Positions 33,057 through 43,077 are shown, counted from the first letter of the stretch. The stretch is DNA of 64,000 nucleotides from Paenibacillus urinalis (GCF_028747985.1 NZ_CP118108.1:3229501-3293500), one strand, 5' to 3'. Notes: generated by a model from the letters alone, not told the origin. Translations and numbers: made by a program.

Positions 33057-34886
33057 ATGTACACAACACTGGAATCATGTTTAATTGACTTGGAGCGGAA
33101 CGGACATCTGGTTCGGATTCGGGAAGAAGTGGACCCCGAGCTCGAAATGGCCGCTATCCACCTGAGAGTATTTGAAGCAGGGGGACCCGCTCTCTTATTT
33201 GAAAATGTAAAAGGCTCGTCATATCGTGCGGTATCGAACCTGTTTGGAACGATTGAACGCAGCAAATTTATGTTTCGGCAGACCTGGGATTCAACTCAAA
33301 ATGTGATTGCGCTCCGCAACGATCCCATGAAAGCACTTAAAAATCCGTTTCGCCACGTCAGTGCGGCGACTTCGGCAATCAAAGCCCTCCCGCTCAAACG
33401 GGGAAGCAGCGTCTCAGGCTTCAAAGAAATTCGAATAACCGATCTTCCGTTAATCAAGCACTGGCCCATGGACGGAGGCGCCTTCGTGACACTTCCTCAA
33501 GTGTATACAGAAGATCCTGACAAGCCAGGGATCATGAAAGCCAACCTGGGGATGTACCGCGTACAGCTTACCGGGAATGATTACACAGCCAATGAAGATA
33601 TCGGTTTGCATTATCAAATTCACCGCGGAATCGGGATTCACCAGCATAAAGCCAATCGCAAAGGTGAGCCCCTTAAGGTGAGCATCTTCATAGGTGGACC
33701 ACCCGCACACACGCTATCGGCGGTTATGCCGCTGCCAGAAGGGTTAAGTGAACTATTATTTGCAGGTCTGTTATCGGGAAGAAGATTCAGGTACGGATAT
33801 GATGCGGACGGTTTCTGCATTAGTCACGATGCGGATTTTGTCATAACCGGTGAGATTCATCCCGGCGAAACCAAGCCGGAGGGTCCGTTCGGAGACCATT
33901 TTGGCTACTATAGCTTGATTCACCCGTTTCCGATGATGCGGGTTCGAAAGGTGTACGCCAAGCAGAATGCCATCTGGCCGTTCACTGTCGTTGGCCGTCC
34001 TCCACAGGAAGACACTGCATTTGGAGATCTCATTCACCAGCTGACCGGAGGGGCAGTTAAGCAGGAGGTACCCGGAGTAAAAGAGGTTCACGCTGTCGAT
34101 GCAGCAGGCGTTCACCCTCTTCTACTTGCAATTGGCTCGGAACGATATACACCTTATACCAAGGTGAAGCAGCCAGCCGAGCTGCTTACGATTGCGAATC
34201 GAATTCTCGGCACTGGACAGCTCAGCCTTGCTAAGTACTTATTCATCGCTGCTGAGGAAGAGCAGCCGCTCAGCACACATCATGTATCCGAATTTTTCTC
34301 ATACATACTGGAGCGCATCGATCTCAAGCGGGATATTCATTTCCAGACCAATACTACGATCGATACGCTGGACTACTCAGGCAGCGGACTGAATCAAGGG
34401 AGCAAGGTGGTCTTCGCTGCATGTGGAGACAAGAAGCGCGAGCTCTGTACGGAAGCTCCAGAACACCTTCAAGGGCTGCGGAATTTCGTTAATCCTAGGC
34501 TTGTGCTGCCAGGTGTTGTGGCGCTGGAAGGCCCTGCTTTCAGCAGTTATTCTGATGCAGCACAGCAGCTCGAAGAACTGACAAGCGCGATCCGTGTGCG
34601 AGGAGACATGCCGGGCTGCCCGCTCATAATTTTATGTGATGACAGCCATTTTCTAAGTGGATCCATCGATAATTTCTTATGGGCAACTTTTACACGGAGT
34701 AACCCATCTCATGATATTTACGGAGTAAATGCGGAATATACATATAAGCATTGGGGCTGCGACAACATCATTATTGATGCTCGAACCAAGCCTCATCATG
34801 CCCCACCACTCATTCCGGATCAGGCTGTTGAGCAACGAATCGACCGCTTGTTTGCGAAGAGCGGCAGCTTACATGGTGTTCTGTAA
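33057..34886 (+). CDS. UbiD family decarboxylase
   Basis: 609 residues, longer than the E. coli enzyme (497). Visible UbiD blocks: LESCLIDLERNGHLVRI at the start, GGPALLFENVKGS, ALRNDPMKAL, the metal/prFMN region EGPFGDHFGYYS, and HAVDAAGVHPLLLAIGSER. UbiD enzymes need prenylated FMN made by UbiX and decarboxylate aromatic acids in quinone or phenolic acid pathways. No ubiX or menaquinone gene lies nearby, so it is an orphan. The start has AGGAG about 13 bases upstream. The last 120 residues include SDAAQQLEELTSAI and CDDSHFLSGSI. Confidence 0.86.
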   Translation: MYTTLESCLIDLERNGHLVRIREEVDPELEMAAIHLRVFEAGGPALLFENVKGSSYRAVSNLFGTIERSKFMFRQTWDSTQNVIALRNDPMKALKNPFRHVSAATSAIKALPLKRGSSVSGFKEIRITDLPLIKHWPMDGGAFVTLPQVYTEDPDKPGIMKANLGMYRVQLTGNDYTANEDIGLHYQIHRGIGIHQHKANRKGEPLKVSIFIGGPPAHTLSAVMPLPEGLSELLFAGLLSGRRFRYGYDADGFCISHDADFVITGEIHPGETKPEGPFGDHFGYYSLIHPFPMMRVRKVYAKQNAIWPFTVVGRPPQEDTAFGDLIHQLTGGAVKQEVPGVKEVHAVDAAGVHPLLLAIGSERYTPYTKVKQPAELLTIANRILGTGQLSLAKYLFIAAEEEQPLSTHHVSEFFSYILERIDLKRDIHFQTNTTIDTLDYSGSGLNQGSKVVFAACGDKKRELCTEAPEHLQGLRNFVNPRLVLPGVVALEGPAFSSYSDAAQQLEELTSAIRVRGDMPGCPLIILCDDSHFLSGSIDNFLWATFTRSNPSHDIYGVNAEYTYKHWGCDNIIIDARTKPHHAPPLIPDQAVEQRIDRLFAKSGSLHGVL

Positions 34887-34924
34887 CCCAAAATCGTAAA
34901 CAGTACCCTCCTGATTTTCAAGTC

Positions 34925-34960
34925 AAGGCGAGCTCCATGTGATTGGACGCTCGCCTTTTT
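34925..34960 (+). terminator. Terminator of the UbiD gene
   Basis: AAGGCGAGC pairs with GCTCGCCTT across a 15-base loop and ends in five T residues, 38 bases after the stop codon. Confidence 0.82.
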
Positions 34961-35162
34961 GTTAGGCTTGGAGTCTTTGATATTGTACCGATTGGGGCAT
35001 AAACCGATGAGGGTGTAGAGCAAAATCAAACAGCCACTGTACGAAATAGCTCTCCAAGCATGAAGTATTGTAAAAAACCATTATATTGATTTATCACCAC
35101 TTTGGCGGCAATTACCATGCTAACATGGATGAGTACACTTACTTAGAATGGAGATCAATGAT

Positions 35163-36185
35163 ATGAACACTCTACGAGAACGAATTCAAGAGCGAATGGA
35201 ACAAATCCATTTTTCAGGAAGCATTCACGTCAAATCGAATAATATCGATATGCTTAAGCTAAGTCATGGTTATGCAAATCGTTCAGAGCAGATTCCAAAC
35301 CAAGAGAATACACGCTTCGGTATGGCTTCGGGTTGTAAGTTGTTCACTGCGATTGCAATCTGTCAGCTGGTTGAGCAGAAGAAACTCGCTTTCACTACAA
35401 CAATTGAAGAATGTCTCAGCGCCTATTCCTTTCCTTATTTGGATCTCAGCGTTACCGTTCATCAATTGCTAACGCATACTTCAGGTATCCCCGACTATTT
35501 CGATGAAGATGTAATGGATGACTTTGAGGAACTGTGGGTTCAACGACCTATGTATCATATCCGTCGTCTGGAGGATTTCCTCCCTTTGTTCCAGAATGAG
35601 CCTATGAAGCATTCAGCCGGGAGTCCATTTCATTACAACAATGCTGGGTATATTTTGCTTGGGCTCATTGTCGAGCAGATAAGCCAAATGGGTTTTCAGG
35701 AGTACGTGGAAGCCCATATTTTTGCCAAGGCAGGAATGACTGATTCAGGTTATTTTGAAATGGATCACTTGCCTGAACGGACAGCGCTTGGCTACATCCA
35801 GACGGAAAATGGCTATCGTACTAACATCTATTCGCTGCCGGCAAGAGGAGGGTCTGATGGAGGTGCCTATGTAACAGTGGGTGACATGATGAAGCTGTGG
35901 GAAACCGTGTGCAGCGGGCAGCTCATCCGTGCAGAAATGACGGATCTCCTGCTGACACCGCATGCGGAGGTAGATGATCATACAAGCTATGGATACGGAA
36001 TATGGATGACGAAGCATTCAGCTTCCGAGCAGGTTGAGAAATACGTACTTATGGGCTACGATCCCGGAATTAACTTCCGTGCGTTGTTCTATCCTGATGC
36101 GTCGCTGCATGTTGTCGTGTGCTCGAATCAATCAGACGGCGCTTATGAGATTATCCGGGAGATTGAGCAAGCCTTTAGAGCATAG
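35163..36185 (+). CDS. Serine hydrolase, beta-lactamase/D-alanyl peptidase class C fold
   Basis: 340 residues from the ATG at 35163 with GGAG ten bases upstream. The nucleophile motif is S-G-C-K (GMASGCKLFTAIAI), the second motif HYNNAGYIL (YxN) follows, and the HLPERTALGYIQ region precedes a GYGIWM stretch where the third motif lies. No signal peptide, so it is cytoplasmic, unlike true class C beta-lactamases. The substrate is unknown; the family includes esterases and peptidases. A second serine hydrolase of the same fold lies at 46066-47106. Confidence 0.82.
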   Translation: MNTLRERIQERMEQIHFSGSIHVKSNNIDMLKLSHGYANRSEQIPNQENTRFGMASGCKLFTAIAICQLVEQKKLAFTTTIEECLSAYSFPYLDLSVTVHQLLTHTSGIPDYFDEDVMDDFEELWVQRPMYHIRRLEDFLPLFQNEPMKHSAGSPFHYNNAGYILLGLIVEQISQMGFQEYVEAHIFAKAGMTDSGYFEMDHLPERTALGYIQTENGYRTNIYSLPARGGSDGGAYVTVGDMMKLWETVCSGQLIRAEMTDLLLTPHAEVDDHTSYGYGIWMTKHSASEQVEKYVLMGYDPGINFRALFYPDASLHVVVCSNQSDGAYEIIREIEQAFRA

Positions 36186-36210
36186 GTCATGAGGTAATAC
36201 AATTCTAGCT

Positions 36211-37191
36211 CTACGCCTGCCCCTTCAATAATATGTACAGCAGCTCCCTGATCGACAGCAATGTCTCTTCCCGCTGTGTAACCAGGTTGTCATGAGGCCA
36301 GAACGGCGTTGGACTCTGTAAATCCCGGTCAATCAAGAGCAGCATCCACAGGGAGAAGAAGGCAGAGAACAGCTGATACTCTCTCTTGAACACTTCTTCC
36401 TCGTAGTCTTTGCCGAGCTGTCTGGAGTATAGAAGATATGTATCCAGCACCTTGCTGCGAATGTGCGCGGCATGAGCTCTTGGAAACAGCGGATGTGATA
36501 TATCCAGCAGATGGTATAAGTCCCACATCGGGGTGTTACGATGATTATGCTCCCAATCCAGCACAACGATTCTGCCGGAGGATGTCCTTCCATAATTACC
36601 GGGATGCAGATCGCCGTGCGAGTAGACCTCTATTGGGGAGAGCTGAAATGTATCCAGCAATTGATAAAACGTATTTACCTCGCTCCAATTGAAGCCTAGG
36701 GCCTCGAGCAATGCACTGATGCTGGTCTGCTGGGCCAAGAGATCAGATACGACTTGCTCAAGCCGCGGCTTCTGACCTGCATGAGGCAGCTCCGGATACG
36801 AATCTAGCGGAACTGCATGCCATATCGCCATCCATTCGGCAATTTGGATCAGTACCTCTTCCTCTGCTTCGTGACTAATGGTGCCTACATCTTCAAAAAG
36901 AAGCCAAGGTCTCTCCTCTCCCTCCTGATCCGATTGAGCAATTAGTCGAGGATAGATGACAGGAAGCTGTGTCAGTACTTTGGCATAGGCCCAGCTTTCA
37001 CCTGTAAGAACCGTCTCGTCTGGAAGGTATTTTAATATATAACTGACTGTATCATCCCCTGTCAGACGCTCTACTTGTCGTCCTTCCAGCCCGACATGCA
37101 GCACTGCACGGTTACGGACAATGAACCCCTGATCAAGCATCCCTTTAGGGAGGGGCCTATCCCCGGATTCTATTGTTTCCTTCAATCTCAA
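36211..37191 (-). CDS. Aminoglycoside phosphotransferase-like kinase
   Basis: 326 residues with the APH/choline-kinase signature: VYSHGDLHPGNYG (catalytic Asp and Asn) and VVLDWEH (metal-binding Asp), preceded by an LFEDVG adenine-contact block. The start is uncertain: TTG at 37191 has GGGAG only four bases upstream, whereas TTG at 37185 has it at ten. Such proteins often phosphorylate small molecules other than antibiotics, and no resistance function can be read. Confidence 0.82.
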   Translation of the reverse strand: MRLKETIESGDRPLPKGMLDQGFIVRNRAVLHVGLEGRQVERLTGDDTVSYILKYLPDETVLTGESWAYAKVLTQLPVIYPRLIAQSDQEGEERPWLLFEDVGTISHEAEEEVLIQIAEWMAIWHAVPLDSYPELPHAGQKPRLEQVVSDLLAQQTSISALLEALGFNWSEVNTFYQLLDTFQLSPIEVYSHGDLHPGNYGRTSSGRIVVLDWEHNHRNTPMWDLYHLLDISHPLFPRAHAAHIRSKVLDTYLLYSRQLGKDYEEEVFKREYQLFSAFFSLWMLLLIDRDLQSPTPFWPHDNLVTQREETLLSIRELLYILLKGQA

Positions 37192-37283
37192 GCATCTCCC
37201 TTTTGTTAACAGAACGTTAAATCAGCATGAAGTGAATCCATCTGATTTACAAAATTGATTCAAGTATACTCTAAATGGGCAGC

Positions 37284-37367
37284 AAAAAGTAACGCCTCAT
37301 TGCCCAGTCTCCGCTTCCTGCTGCTATCAAGGGCACAGAAGCAGTGAGTACTGCAGCAATAAGGCGT
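37284..37367 (-). terminator. Probable terminator of galU with long loop
   Basis: ACGCCT-C-ATTGC (37292-37303) pairs with GCAAT-A-AGGCGT (37356-37367) over 52 bases; on the minus strand TTTTT follows within a few bases (37284-37288). The long loop makes efficiency uncertain. Confidence 0.42.
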
Positions 37368-37405
37368 ATCCTTCGTTACTCTTGATTAGCGTAATTCAAA
37401 ATCCC

Positions 37406-38284
37406 TTAAACCAATTCACGCTGCTCAAGCACCTTCTTCAAATAAACCGCGAGGTCATCCTTCAATTCTTCATTCTGCATGGCATAATGAATGGTCGTTT
37501 GAATGAAGCCCAGCTTCTCGCCTACATCGTGACGAGTACCATCGAAGTGATACGCGATCAGATCCTCTTCAAGACCTAATTTAGCGAGCGCATCGGTCAG
37601 CTGGATCTCCCCGCCAACCCCGGCTGGAGTTTCACCCAGAATATCGAAAATACGAGGTGTCAAAATATAACGGCCGAGAATGGCCAGATTGGACGGTGCA
37701 TCCTCACGCTTCGGTTTCTCTACAAAGCGATTCGCCTTGTATACTCGCTCTGACAGCTCTTCACCATCGACGAGACCATATCGCGAGACCTGCTCCCAAG
37801 GCACCGGCTGTACGCCGACAATGGAAGATTCATGCTTCTCGTATATGTCCATCATCTGCTTGAGACATGGCACCTTGGACTCTACAATGTCGTCCCCAAG
37901 CATTACGGCAAAGGGTTCATTGCCGACAAATTTACGGGCACACCATATCGCATGGCCGAGTCCAAGTGGTTCACCTTGGCGAATGTAGTGAATGTCTGCC
38001 ATTTCAGACGATTTGCGCACTTCATCCAGCAGTTTCCATTTATGCTGCTCAGCCAGATTATACTCTAGCTCAAACGAATTGTCGAAATGGTCTTCGATTG
38101 CGCGTTTGCTCTTTCCTGTCACAATAATAATATCTTCAATACCGGAAGCAACGGCTTCCTCTACAATATATTGAATTGTCGGTTTATCGACAATTGGGAG
38201 CATTTCCTTGGGCATTGCTTTTGTTGCCGGCAGGAAGCGAGTTCCCATACCTGCTGCCGGTATAATGGCTTTACGAATTTTCAT
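37406..38284 (-). CDS. galU: UTP-glucose-1-phosphate uridylyltransferase GalU
   Basis: 292 residues from the ATG at 38282-38284, with GAGGAGGAGAAC before it; an upstream reading would overlap ots[37 protein letters not shown] and the [20 protein letters not shown] block are the GalU hallmarks. It makes UDP-glucose, the glucosyl donor of the OtsA domain encoded directly upstream. The gene follows the otsAB stop by 16 bases and shares its transcript. Confidence 0.95.
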   Translation of the reverse strand: MKIRKAIIPAAGMGTRFLPATKAMPKEMLPIVDKPTIQYIVEEAVASGIEDIIIVTGKSKRAIEDHFDNSFELEYNLAEQHKWKLLDEVRKSSEMADIHYIRQGEPLGLGHAIWCARKFVGNEPFAVMLGDDIVESKVPCLKQMMDIYEKHESSIVGVQPVPWEQVSRYGLVDGEELSERVYKANRFVEKPKREDAPSNLAILGRYILTPRIFDILGETPAGVGGEIQLTDALAKLGLEEDLIAYHFDGTRHDVGEKLGFIQTTIHYAMQNEELKDDLAVYLKKVLEQRELV

Positions 38285-38300
38285 GTTGTTCTCCTCCTCC

Positions 38301-40517
38301 TCATTGCTGCTGTTGTGGATGCAACTTAGCTGTGTCACTTAGTTCCTCAAGTCTTTTAAGCAGTGTTCTGAATTCCTTATTGGTCTTCAGCTGATATTTG
38401 GCATTCGTGTTCCCAGAACCAATCTTGATAGAGAATGCTTCATCCGGAAGTGCATTAAACATATCTTCATCTGTATAATCATCACCCGCACCAATAATGA
38501 AATCAAAGGCCTCTGCCCGTGTCAGCAAATGAACCCCGTGTCCCTTATTGATTCGGCTGTCCTTCACCTCGAGCACTTTATTTCCTTCAAGTACACCAAG
38601 GCTCATGGACTGCGTAATGGATATCAATGCTTCTCTAAGCTCATCCCGCTTGAGTGCGATGACATCAGGCTCACACTGCCTATAGTGCCAAGCCAGGGAA
38701 TATTCCTTCTCCTCAATTAACGAGCCTGGCATCCGATCTGTATACATTTCGAGAATGTGGCGAATTTTATCCTTCCAATCATTATCGACATTAATGGTCT
38801 TGATCCATTCCCCTCCAGCTTGCTTAAACCACAATCCATGGGAGGCGATCAAATGGAGATTCAGATCTCCAAGCCATTTTTCGATAACGCCGCGATCTCT
38901 GCCAGTAATAATAACGACTGTATTCTTCGGATCCTGTGATAAACCAGCCAGCATCTGCCTTAGCTCTTCATCTGGCTTAGCTTGATCCGGCGTCGGCTTG
39001 AAGCCGACAAGCGTTCCATCATAATCCAGAAGGATCAGGCGCCGCTCTGCATCCGTATAGGCGGTTTTTATCACCGAAGAATCAGAGACCTCGACCAAAG
39101 GCTTCGTTTGCAGGGCCCCGGTCTCGCTATTCCCCAGAGCTGTAATAAATTCATCTGCCCAGAAGTTAATATTGTATCTGGATAGACGATGATGCATCAT
39201 TTTATTGCGTTCAATCTTCTCATGATCCGGCATATCTAGTGCGGTCTTCAGACCTTCAGCAATGGCACCATGATCATTCGCATTAACGATAACTGCCTCA
39301 CCCAGCTCACTCGCCGCTCCGGCTGTTTCACTCATCACCAGCATGCCCTTGAAATCATTGCGGGAAGCAATATACTCCTTCGCTACAAGGTTCATACCGT
39401 CTCGAAGCGGAGTCACCAGAAGCACATCGCTATGGCGATAGAAAGCGATCAGATCATCCTGACTGAACGTTCGGAAGAAGAACCATATCGGCATCCAGTT
39501 GACTGTACCGAACTGACCGTTTACTTCACTGACGAGCACTTCGATATGTTTTTTTAACGTGTCATAGGTTTCCACTTCCACTCGGGACGGAGCAACGATC
39601 AGATTCAGACGAACCTTCTCGTGATATTCCGGATATTTCGTCAAGAACCGCTTAAAGGCTTTGATTCGGTCAGGAATACCCTTAGTATAATCCAGTCGGT
39701 CGATTGACAGAATGTTCTGGATGCTGCGTGTGCTTTCTACAAAATCCTGCAGTTCGCTCGACAATTCCACTGTGCCTGATTTGGAGAAATAATCATAATC
39801 AATACCCATTGGGAAGGCTTCGACCTGCACCGTATGTGTCTCATAGCTTAGCTTGTTCAAGCTGTGTTCCACGCCAAGTATTCTGCGTACGGTACTGAGG
39901 AAGTGCCGAACATAATCATAAGTATGGAAGCCGATCAAGTTGGCCCCGAGCAATCCCTGAAGTATCTCTTCGCGCCAGATCAATAGTCTGAATATCTCGA
40001 ATGAAGGGAAAGGAATGTGGAGGAAAAATCCGATTTTGGCATTCGGGTATTTCTCTCGAATCATTTGGGGCAGCAGCATCAGCTGATAATCATGCACCCA
40101 TATCGTGTCATCAGGCTCAATGACTTCATCCAGTGCATCAAAGAACTTCTGATTAACTCGCTTATAGGCCTCCCAAGTATCTATGCTGTATTCCGTATTG
40201 CTCGTGAAGTAATGAAATAAAGGCCAGATCGTTTCGTTACAGAAGCCATGATAATATTGATCAATCTCCTGCTCTGATAGAAAAATAGGAAGACAGTTGT
40301 ATTGCTCTGACAGTTCGGTGTTAATGGAGGCTTGCTCCGCGTCAGACAGCTCATTGCTGGAGATACCCGGCCATCCGGCCCAGACACTGTTTCCTTGTTC
40401 ATGGTAGCTCTTTAGTCCCGTTGCCAGACCACCAATACTCTTACTGTAGGTGAGTTCCGACTCGTTCTTCTTGACAGTAACAGGCAAACGATTTGATACA
40501 AAAATAAGTTTACTCAA
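38301..40517 (-). CDS. Bifunctional trehalose-6-phosphate synthase/phosphatase
   Basis: 738 residues, a fusion of OtsA and OtsB. The synthase part (1-470) shows [49 protein letters not shown] and [15 protein letters not shown]. The phosphatase part (490-730) has the HAD motif [19 protein letters not shown] and [18 protein letters not shown]-glucose and glucose-6-phosphate give trehalose-6-phosphate, then trehalose, in one protein. The start is TTG at 40517 with AAAGGGG upstream. Such fused forms occur in plants, fungi and some bacteria; next to galU it makes a compact osmoprotectant pathway. Confidence 0.93.
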   Translation of the reverse strand: MSKLIFVSNRLPVTVKKNESELTYSKSIGGLATGLKSYHEQGNSVWAGWPGISSNELSDAEQASINTELSEQYNCLPIFLSEQEIDQYYHGFCNETIWPLFHYFTSNTEYSIDTWEAYKRVNQKFFDALDEVIEPDDTIWVHDYQLMLLPQMIREKYPNAKIGFFLHIPFPSFEIFRLLIWREEILQGLLGANLIGFHTYDYVRHFLSTVRRILGVEHSLNKLSYETHTVQVEAFPMGIDYDYFSKSGTVELSSELQDFVESTRSIQNILSIDRLDYTKGIPDRIKAFKRFLTKYPEYHEKVRLNLIVAPSRVEVETYDTLKKHIEVLVSEVNGQFGTVNWMPIWFFFRTFSQDDLIAFYRHSDVLLVTPLRDGMNLVAKEYIASRNDFKGMLVMSETAGAASELGEAVIVNANDHGAIAEGLKTALDMPDHEKIERNKMMHHRLSRYNINFWADEFITALGNSETGALQTKPLVEVSDSSVIKTAYTDAERRLILLDYDGTLVGFKPTPDQAKPDEELRQMLAGLSQDPKNTVVIITGRDRGVIEKWLGDLNLHLIASHGLWFKQAGGEWIKTINVDNDWKDKIRHILEMYTDRMPGSLIEEKEYSLAWHYRQCEPDVIALKRDELREALISITQSMSLGVLEGNKVLEVKDSRINKGHGVHLLTRAEAFDFIIGAGDDYTDEDMFNALPDEAFSIKIGSGNTNAKYQLKTNKEFRTLLKRLEELSDTAKLHPQQQQ

Positions 40518-40547
40518 GTGTTGATCCCCTTTCCAGTAAAGGTTTCT

Positions 40548-40580
40548 CTGTTCTCTAGATTATTCTGTTCTCTAGATTAT
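40548..40580. repeat. Tandem 16-bp repeat upstream of otsAB
   Basis: CTGTTCTCTAGATTAT occurs at 40548-40563 and 40565-40580, separated by one base, about 30 bases before the start codon. It includes the TCTAGA palindrome twice at a 17-base interval and overlaps a possible -10 region, so it could be a regulator site. Confidence 0.65.
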
Positions 40581-40740
40581 ATAATTCTGTTTTGCTTGAA
40601 ATTGCGCTCTTCCAAGCAAGTTACCTGTAACTTTCATACCCGCTTTCAACCGAAATGACGCAAACGCATAGGATAAACCCGATAATGGCGGTCTTTTTCC
40701 GAACAATAGACAAGTAGTTTACGAGGACAATAAGCACAGC

Positions 40741-40769
40741 AAAAAAACCTGGAAATCAGGTTTCCAGGC
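40741..40769 (-). terminator. Terminator of the HPr-like gene
   Basis: CCTGGAAA (40748-40755) pairs with TTTCCAGG (40761-40768) around a short loop, and the minus-strand transcript then runs into seven T residues. Confidence 0.85.
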
Positions 40770-40804
40770 CTTTCTCTTCTTCAATATATAAATCTGATAT
40801 GAAT

Positions 40805-41089
40805 CTAATGCTCCGCTTCCAATCCCGGTACTCTGCTAAAGCAATCAATCAACGTTTCAAGCGCCTCGAGCTCATCCTTCCCTCTCGTGGACAATCGAAT
40901 CCTCGTCCCCGCGTGAATGGGCTGCAGGATCATACCTAGCAGACTCTTCACATCTATTACATGCTCATTGTCGTTAGGATCAGTGTACGTGATGATAATT
41001 TGAGAGACAAAGCTTGAAGCCAGATTCGAAATTTGAATGAGTTCCTGCTGAGCATATTCCGATTGCACAATGAATTCATGTACCCTCAC
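40805..41089 (-). CDS. HPr/Crh-like protein without the active-site histidine
   Basis: 94 residues from the GTG at 41087-41089, with AAGGG eight bases upstream; the ATG six bases earlier is too close and a far upstream ATG overlaps a -10-like TACAAT. The fold matches HPr by length and by ASSFVSQIIITYTDPNDNEHVIDVKSLLGMILQPIHAGTRIRL. At the HPr GIHARPA position it reads EYAQQEL: no His15, no Arg17. The regulatory Ser46 context (KSLLGM) is kept, as in B. subtilis Crh. So it cannot carry PTS phosphate but might be a target of HPr kinase and a CcpA partner. Confidence 0.75.
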   Translation of the reverse strand: MRVHEFIVQSEYAQQELIQISNLASSFVSQIIITYTDPNDNEHVIDVKSLLGMILQPIHAGTRIRLSTRGKDELEALETLIDCFSRVPGLEAEH

Positions 41090-41284
41090 ATCCATCACCC
41101 TTCGTCTGTCTTTTGATAATAGCTTTATGCAGATATAGATCCGTTGGTGATACAGGCTATCAGCCATATCTGATTGTACAGTTATTTTAAAGGAAATGAG
41201 CCCATTGGTAAACGGTTACAAAGAATCAAAGTACGTGCTCATATTCTGAGCATCGTGATGTTCATATGTTGGGTGGCAGCTTCT

Positions 41285-41902
41285 TCAATCCTTGCTTAAA
41301 TGCAGATAGAAATTAAGATCAGACTCAAGATGAATCTTCATCAGCCGCTCGGCCTCTTCTCCATTATGTGTCTTAATGGCGTCCAGAATTTGCTGATGCT
41401 CCTCGATCAAAAAAGGACGCTTGTAGTGGACGACTGCTTTGCGGAATAAGTAAATAATGGACTGCATGCGTTCAATAATGTTAACCAGCTCAGGGTTGCG
41501 GCTTGCCTTGACAATGATATCATGGAACTGCTTGTTCGCTTCCATCGTCTCCTCCACATTGCCGTGCTGTGCCATATCGATACAATGCTGAAGTTGATTC
41601 TGGGAAGCCTCGTCCATATATATCGCAGCACATCGAGCTGAATATCCCTCAAGCAGGATCCGCACTTCAAATATATGCCTCAGGTCCTCATCTGTCGGAC
41701 TAACGACTCGCTTGCGTTTAATCAGACCCTCTTGCTCCAGCTTCCGAATGGATTCTCTGACCGGCGTACGGCTGACTCCCATCTCTTCTGCCAGTCTCTC
41801 CTCCACGAGCTTTGTACCAGCAGGCAGATCCCCGTTTAAGATTTTGTCTCTAATTTGCTCATAGCAATGGAGGTACGCCGCTTGTAAACCTTGCTTTGCC
41901 AT
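41285..41902 (-). CDS. GntR family regulator, FCD (FadR) type
   Basis: 205 residues: winged helix (residues 10-75, EERLAEEMGVSRTPVRESIRKLEQEGLIKRKR) and FCD ligand domain with metal-binding His residues (IFEVRILLEGYSARCAAIYM, KQFHDIIVKASRNPELV, EEHQQILDAI). FCD regulators bind organic or sugar acids. It is divergent from the dehydrogenase-permease-kinase operon, and the 280-bp space between carries four operator-like decamers, so it almost certainly controls that operon. Confidence 0.87.
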   Translation of the reverse strand: MAKQGLQAAYLHCYEQIRDKILNGDLPAGTKLVEERLAEEMGVSRTPVRESIRKLEQEGLIKRKRVVSPTDEDLRHIFEVRILLEGYSARCAAIYMDEASQNQLQHCIDMAQHGNVEETMEANKQFHDIIVKASRNPELVNIIERMQSIIYLFRKAVVHYKRPFLIEEHQQILDAIKTHNGEEAERLMKIHLESDLNFYLHLSKD

Positions 41903-42028
41903 ATGTTGTTCTCATCCTTTTCATCCTCTTAAAACCCTCTATAAATGGGAATCTGACCTTCATTATAGGGGAAAATCCGTTCTAATAAAAGCAAAATCAC
42001 CAAAATAAAGCAGAAGATCTATGATATT

Positions 42029-42101
42029 TTGTATTCATTTTTATTATTTTTGTATACAATTTTATATTTATTGTGTACATATTTGAACTTTTTGTGTACA
42101 A
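42029..42101 (+). promoter_or_regulatory. Four operator-like decamers at 21-bp steps
   Basis: TTGTATTCAT (42029), TTGTATACAA (42050), TTGTGTACAT (42071) and TTGTGTACAA (42092) start exactly 21 bases apart, two helical turns, so the sites lie on one DNA face. The second is a perfect palindrome and the others differ from it by one to three bases. Sites of the TNGTNNACNA kind are the usual GntR/FCD target. They end 82 bases before the dehydrogenase start and lie between the two divergent units. Confidence 0.75.
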
Positions 42102-42183
42102 TACATTTGAAAATACGAAAATCTTAAGACCCAAACAAGATTACAAAATAATGGTCAAACGATCATACAAGGAGGATTTCATC

Positions 42184-43077
42184 ATGAGAATTGGCTTCAT
42201 AGGACTAGGAATTATGGGTAAGCCGATGGCAGCGAATCTCTTAAAGAAGGGATACAGCATTATCGTCAATGACTTAAACCATTCGGCTGTGGAAGAGCTG
42301 AAGGCACTTGGGGCAGACACGGGCGACACCCCTAAGCAGGTTGCATTTGAAAGCGATATCATCATTACCATGCTTCCTAACAATGCGATTGTTAAAAGTG
42401 TCATTTTGGGTGAAGAAGGCATCATCCATGGAGCGAAGGAAGGCTCGATTGTCGTTGATATGAGCTCCATCTCACCGGTTGCGGCAACTGAAATTGCCGA
42501 GGCTTTGAAGAAGCAAGGGATCGAAATGCTGGATGCACCTGTCAGCGGTGGAGAACCTAAAGCGATCGACGGAACCCTGTCTGTTATGGCGGGTGGAAAT
42601 GAAAACGCATTTAATCAAGTTAAGCCTATTCTGGCCTGCATGGGTAAGGATATTACCTGGGTTGGTCCGAGCGGCAGTGGAGCTACAGCCAAGCTGGCGA
42701 ATCAAATTATGGTAAACGTTAACATTGCCGCGATGTCAGAGGCTCTAGTACTGGCAGCCAAGGCCGGCATTGACATCGAGAAAATGTATCACGCCATTCG
42801 CGGCGGACTGGCTGGAAGCGCTGTATTAGATGCTAAGCTTCCCATGATTATTGAACGCAACTTCAAAGCCGGAGGACGTGTAGACATTAATTTGAAGGAT
42901 CTGACCAATGTTATGGAGACGGCAGATGCTTATGAGATGTCACTCCCTCTTACTGAACACGTGAAGCATATATTCGAGTCCCTGAAAAATGAAGGAAAAC
43001 AAGCTGATGATCATGGGGGCATCGTGCAATATTATGAGAAGCTGGCTGGTGTAGAAGTCCGCAAAGCGCAGCAATAA
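42184..43077 (+). CDS. NAD-dependent beta-hydroxyacid dehydrogenase, LtnD/GarR-like
   Basis: 297 residues from the ATG at 42184 with AAGGAGG upstream. The NAD motif is GFIGLGIMGKPMA (4-16), the substrate motif VSGGEPKAIDGTLSVMAGG, and the catalytic Lys is in TAKLANQIMVNVN. The beta-hydroxyacid dehydrogenase family includes tartronate semialdehyde reductase (GarR) and L-threonate dehydrogenase (LtnD). The downstream DUF1537 kinase and GntP permease favour a four-carbon sugar acid such as L-threonate or D-erythronate as substrate. Confidence 0.86.
   Translation: MRIGFIGLGIMGKPMAANLLKKGYSIIVNDLNHSAVEELKALGADTGDTPKQVAFESDIIITMLPNNAIVKSVILGEEGIIHGAKEGSIVVDMSSISPVAATEIAEALKKQGIEMLDAPVSGGEPKAIDGTLSVMAGGNENAFNQVKPILACMGKDITWVGPSGSGATAKLANQIMVNVNIAAMSEALVLAAKAGIDIEKMYHAIRGGLAGSAVLDAKLPMIIERNFKAGGRVDINLKDLTNVMETADAYEMSLPLTEHVKHIFESLKNEGKQADDHGGIVQYYEKLAGVEVRKAQQ

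Noticed and set aside
35163..36185. Beta-lactamase resistance gene
   Set aside because: The fold and S-G-C-K motif fit the wider serine hydrolase family, but there is no signal peptide, so antibiotic hydrolysis in the envelope is not supported.
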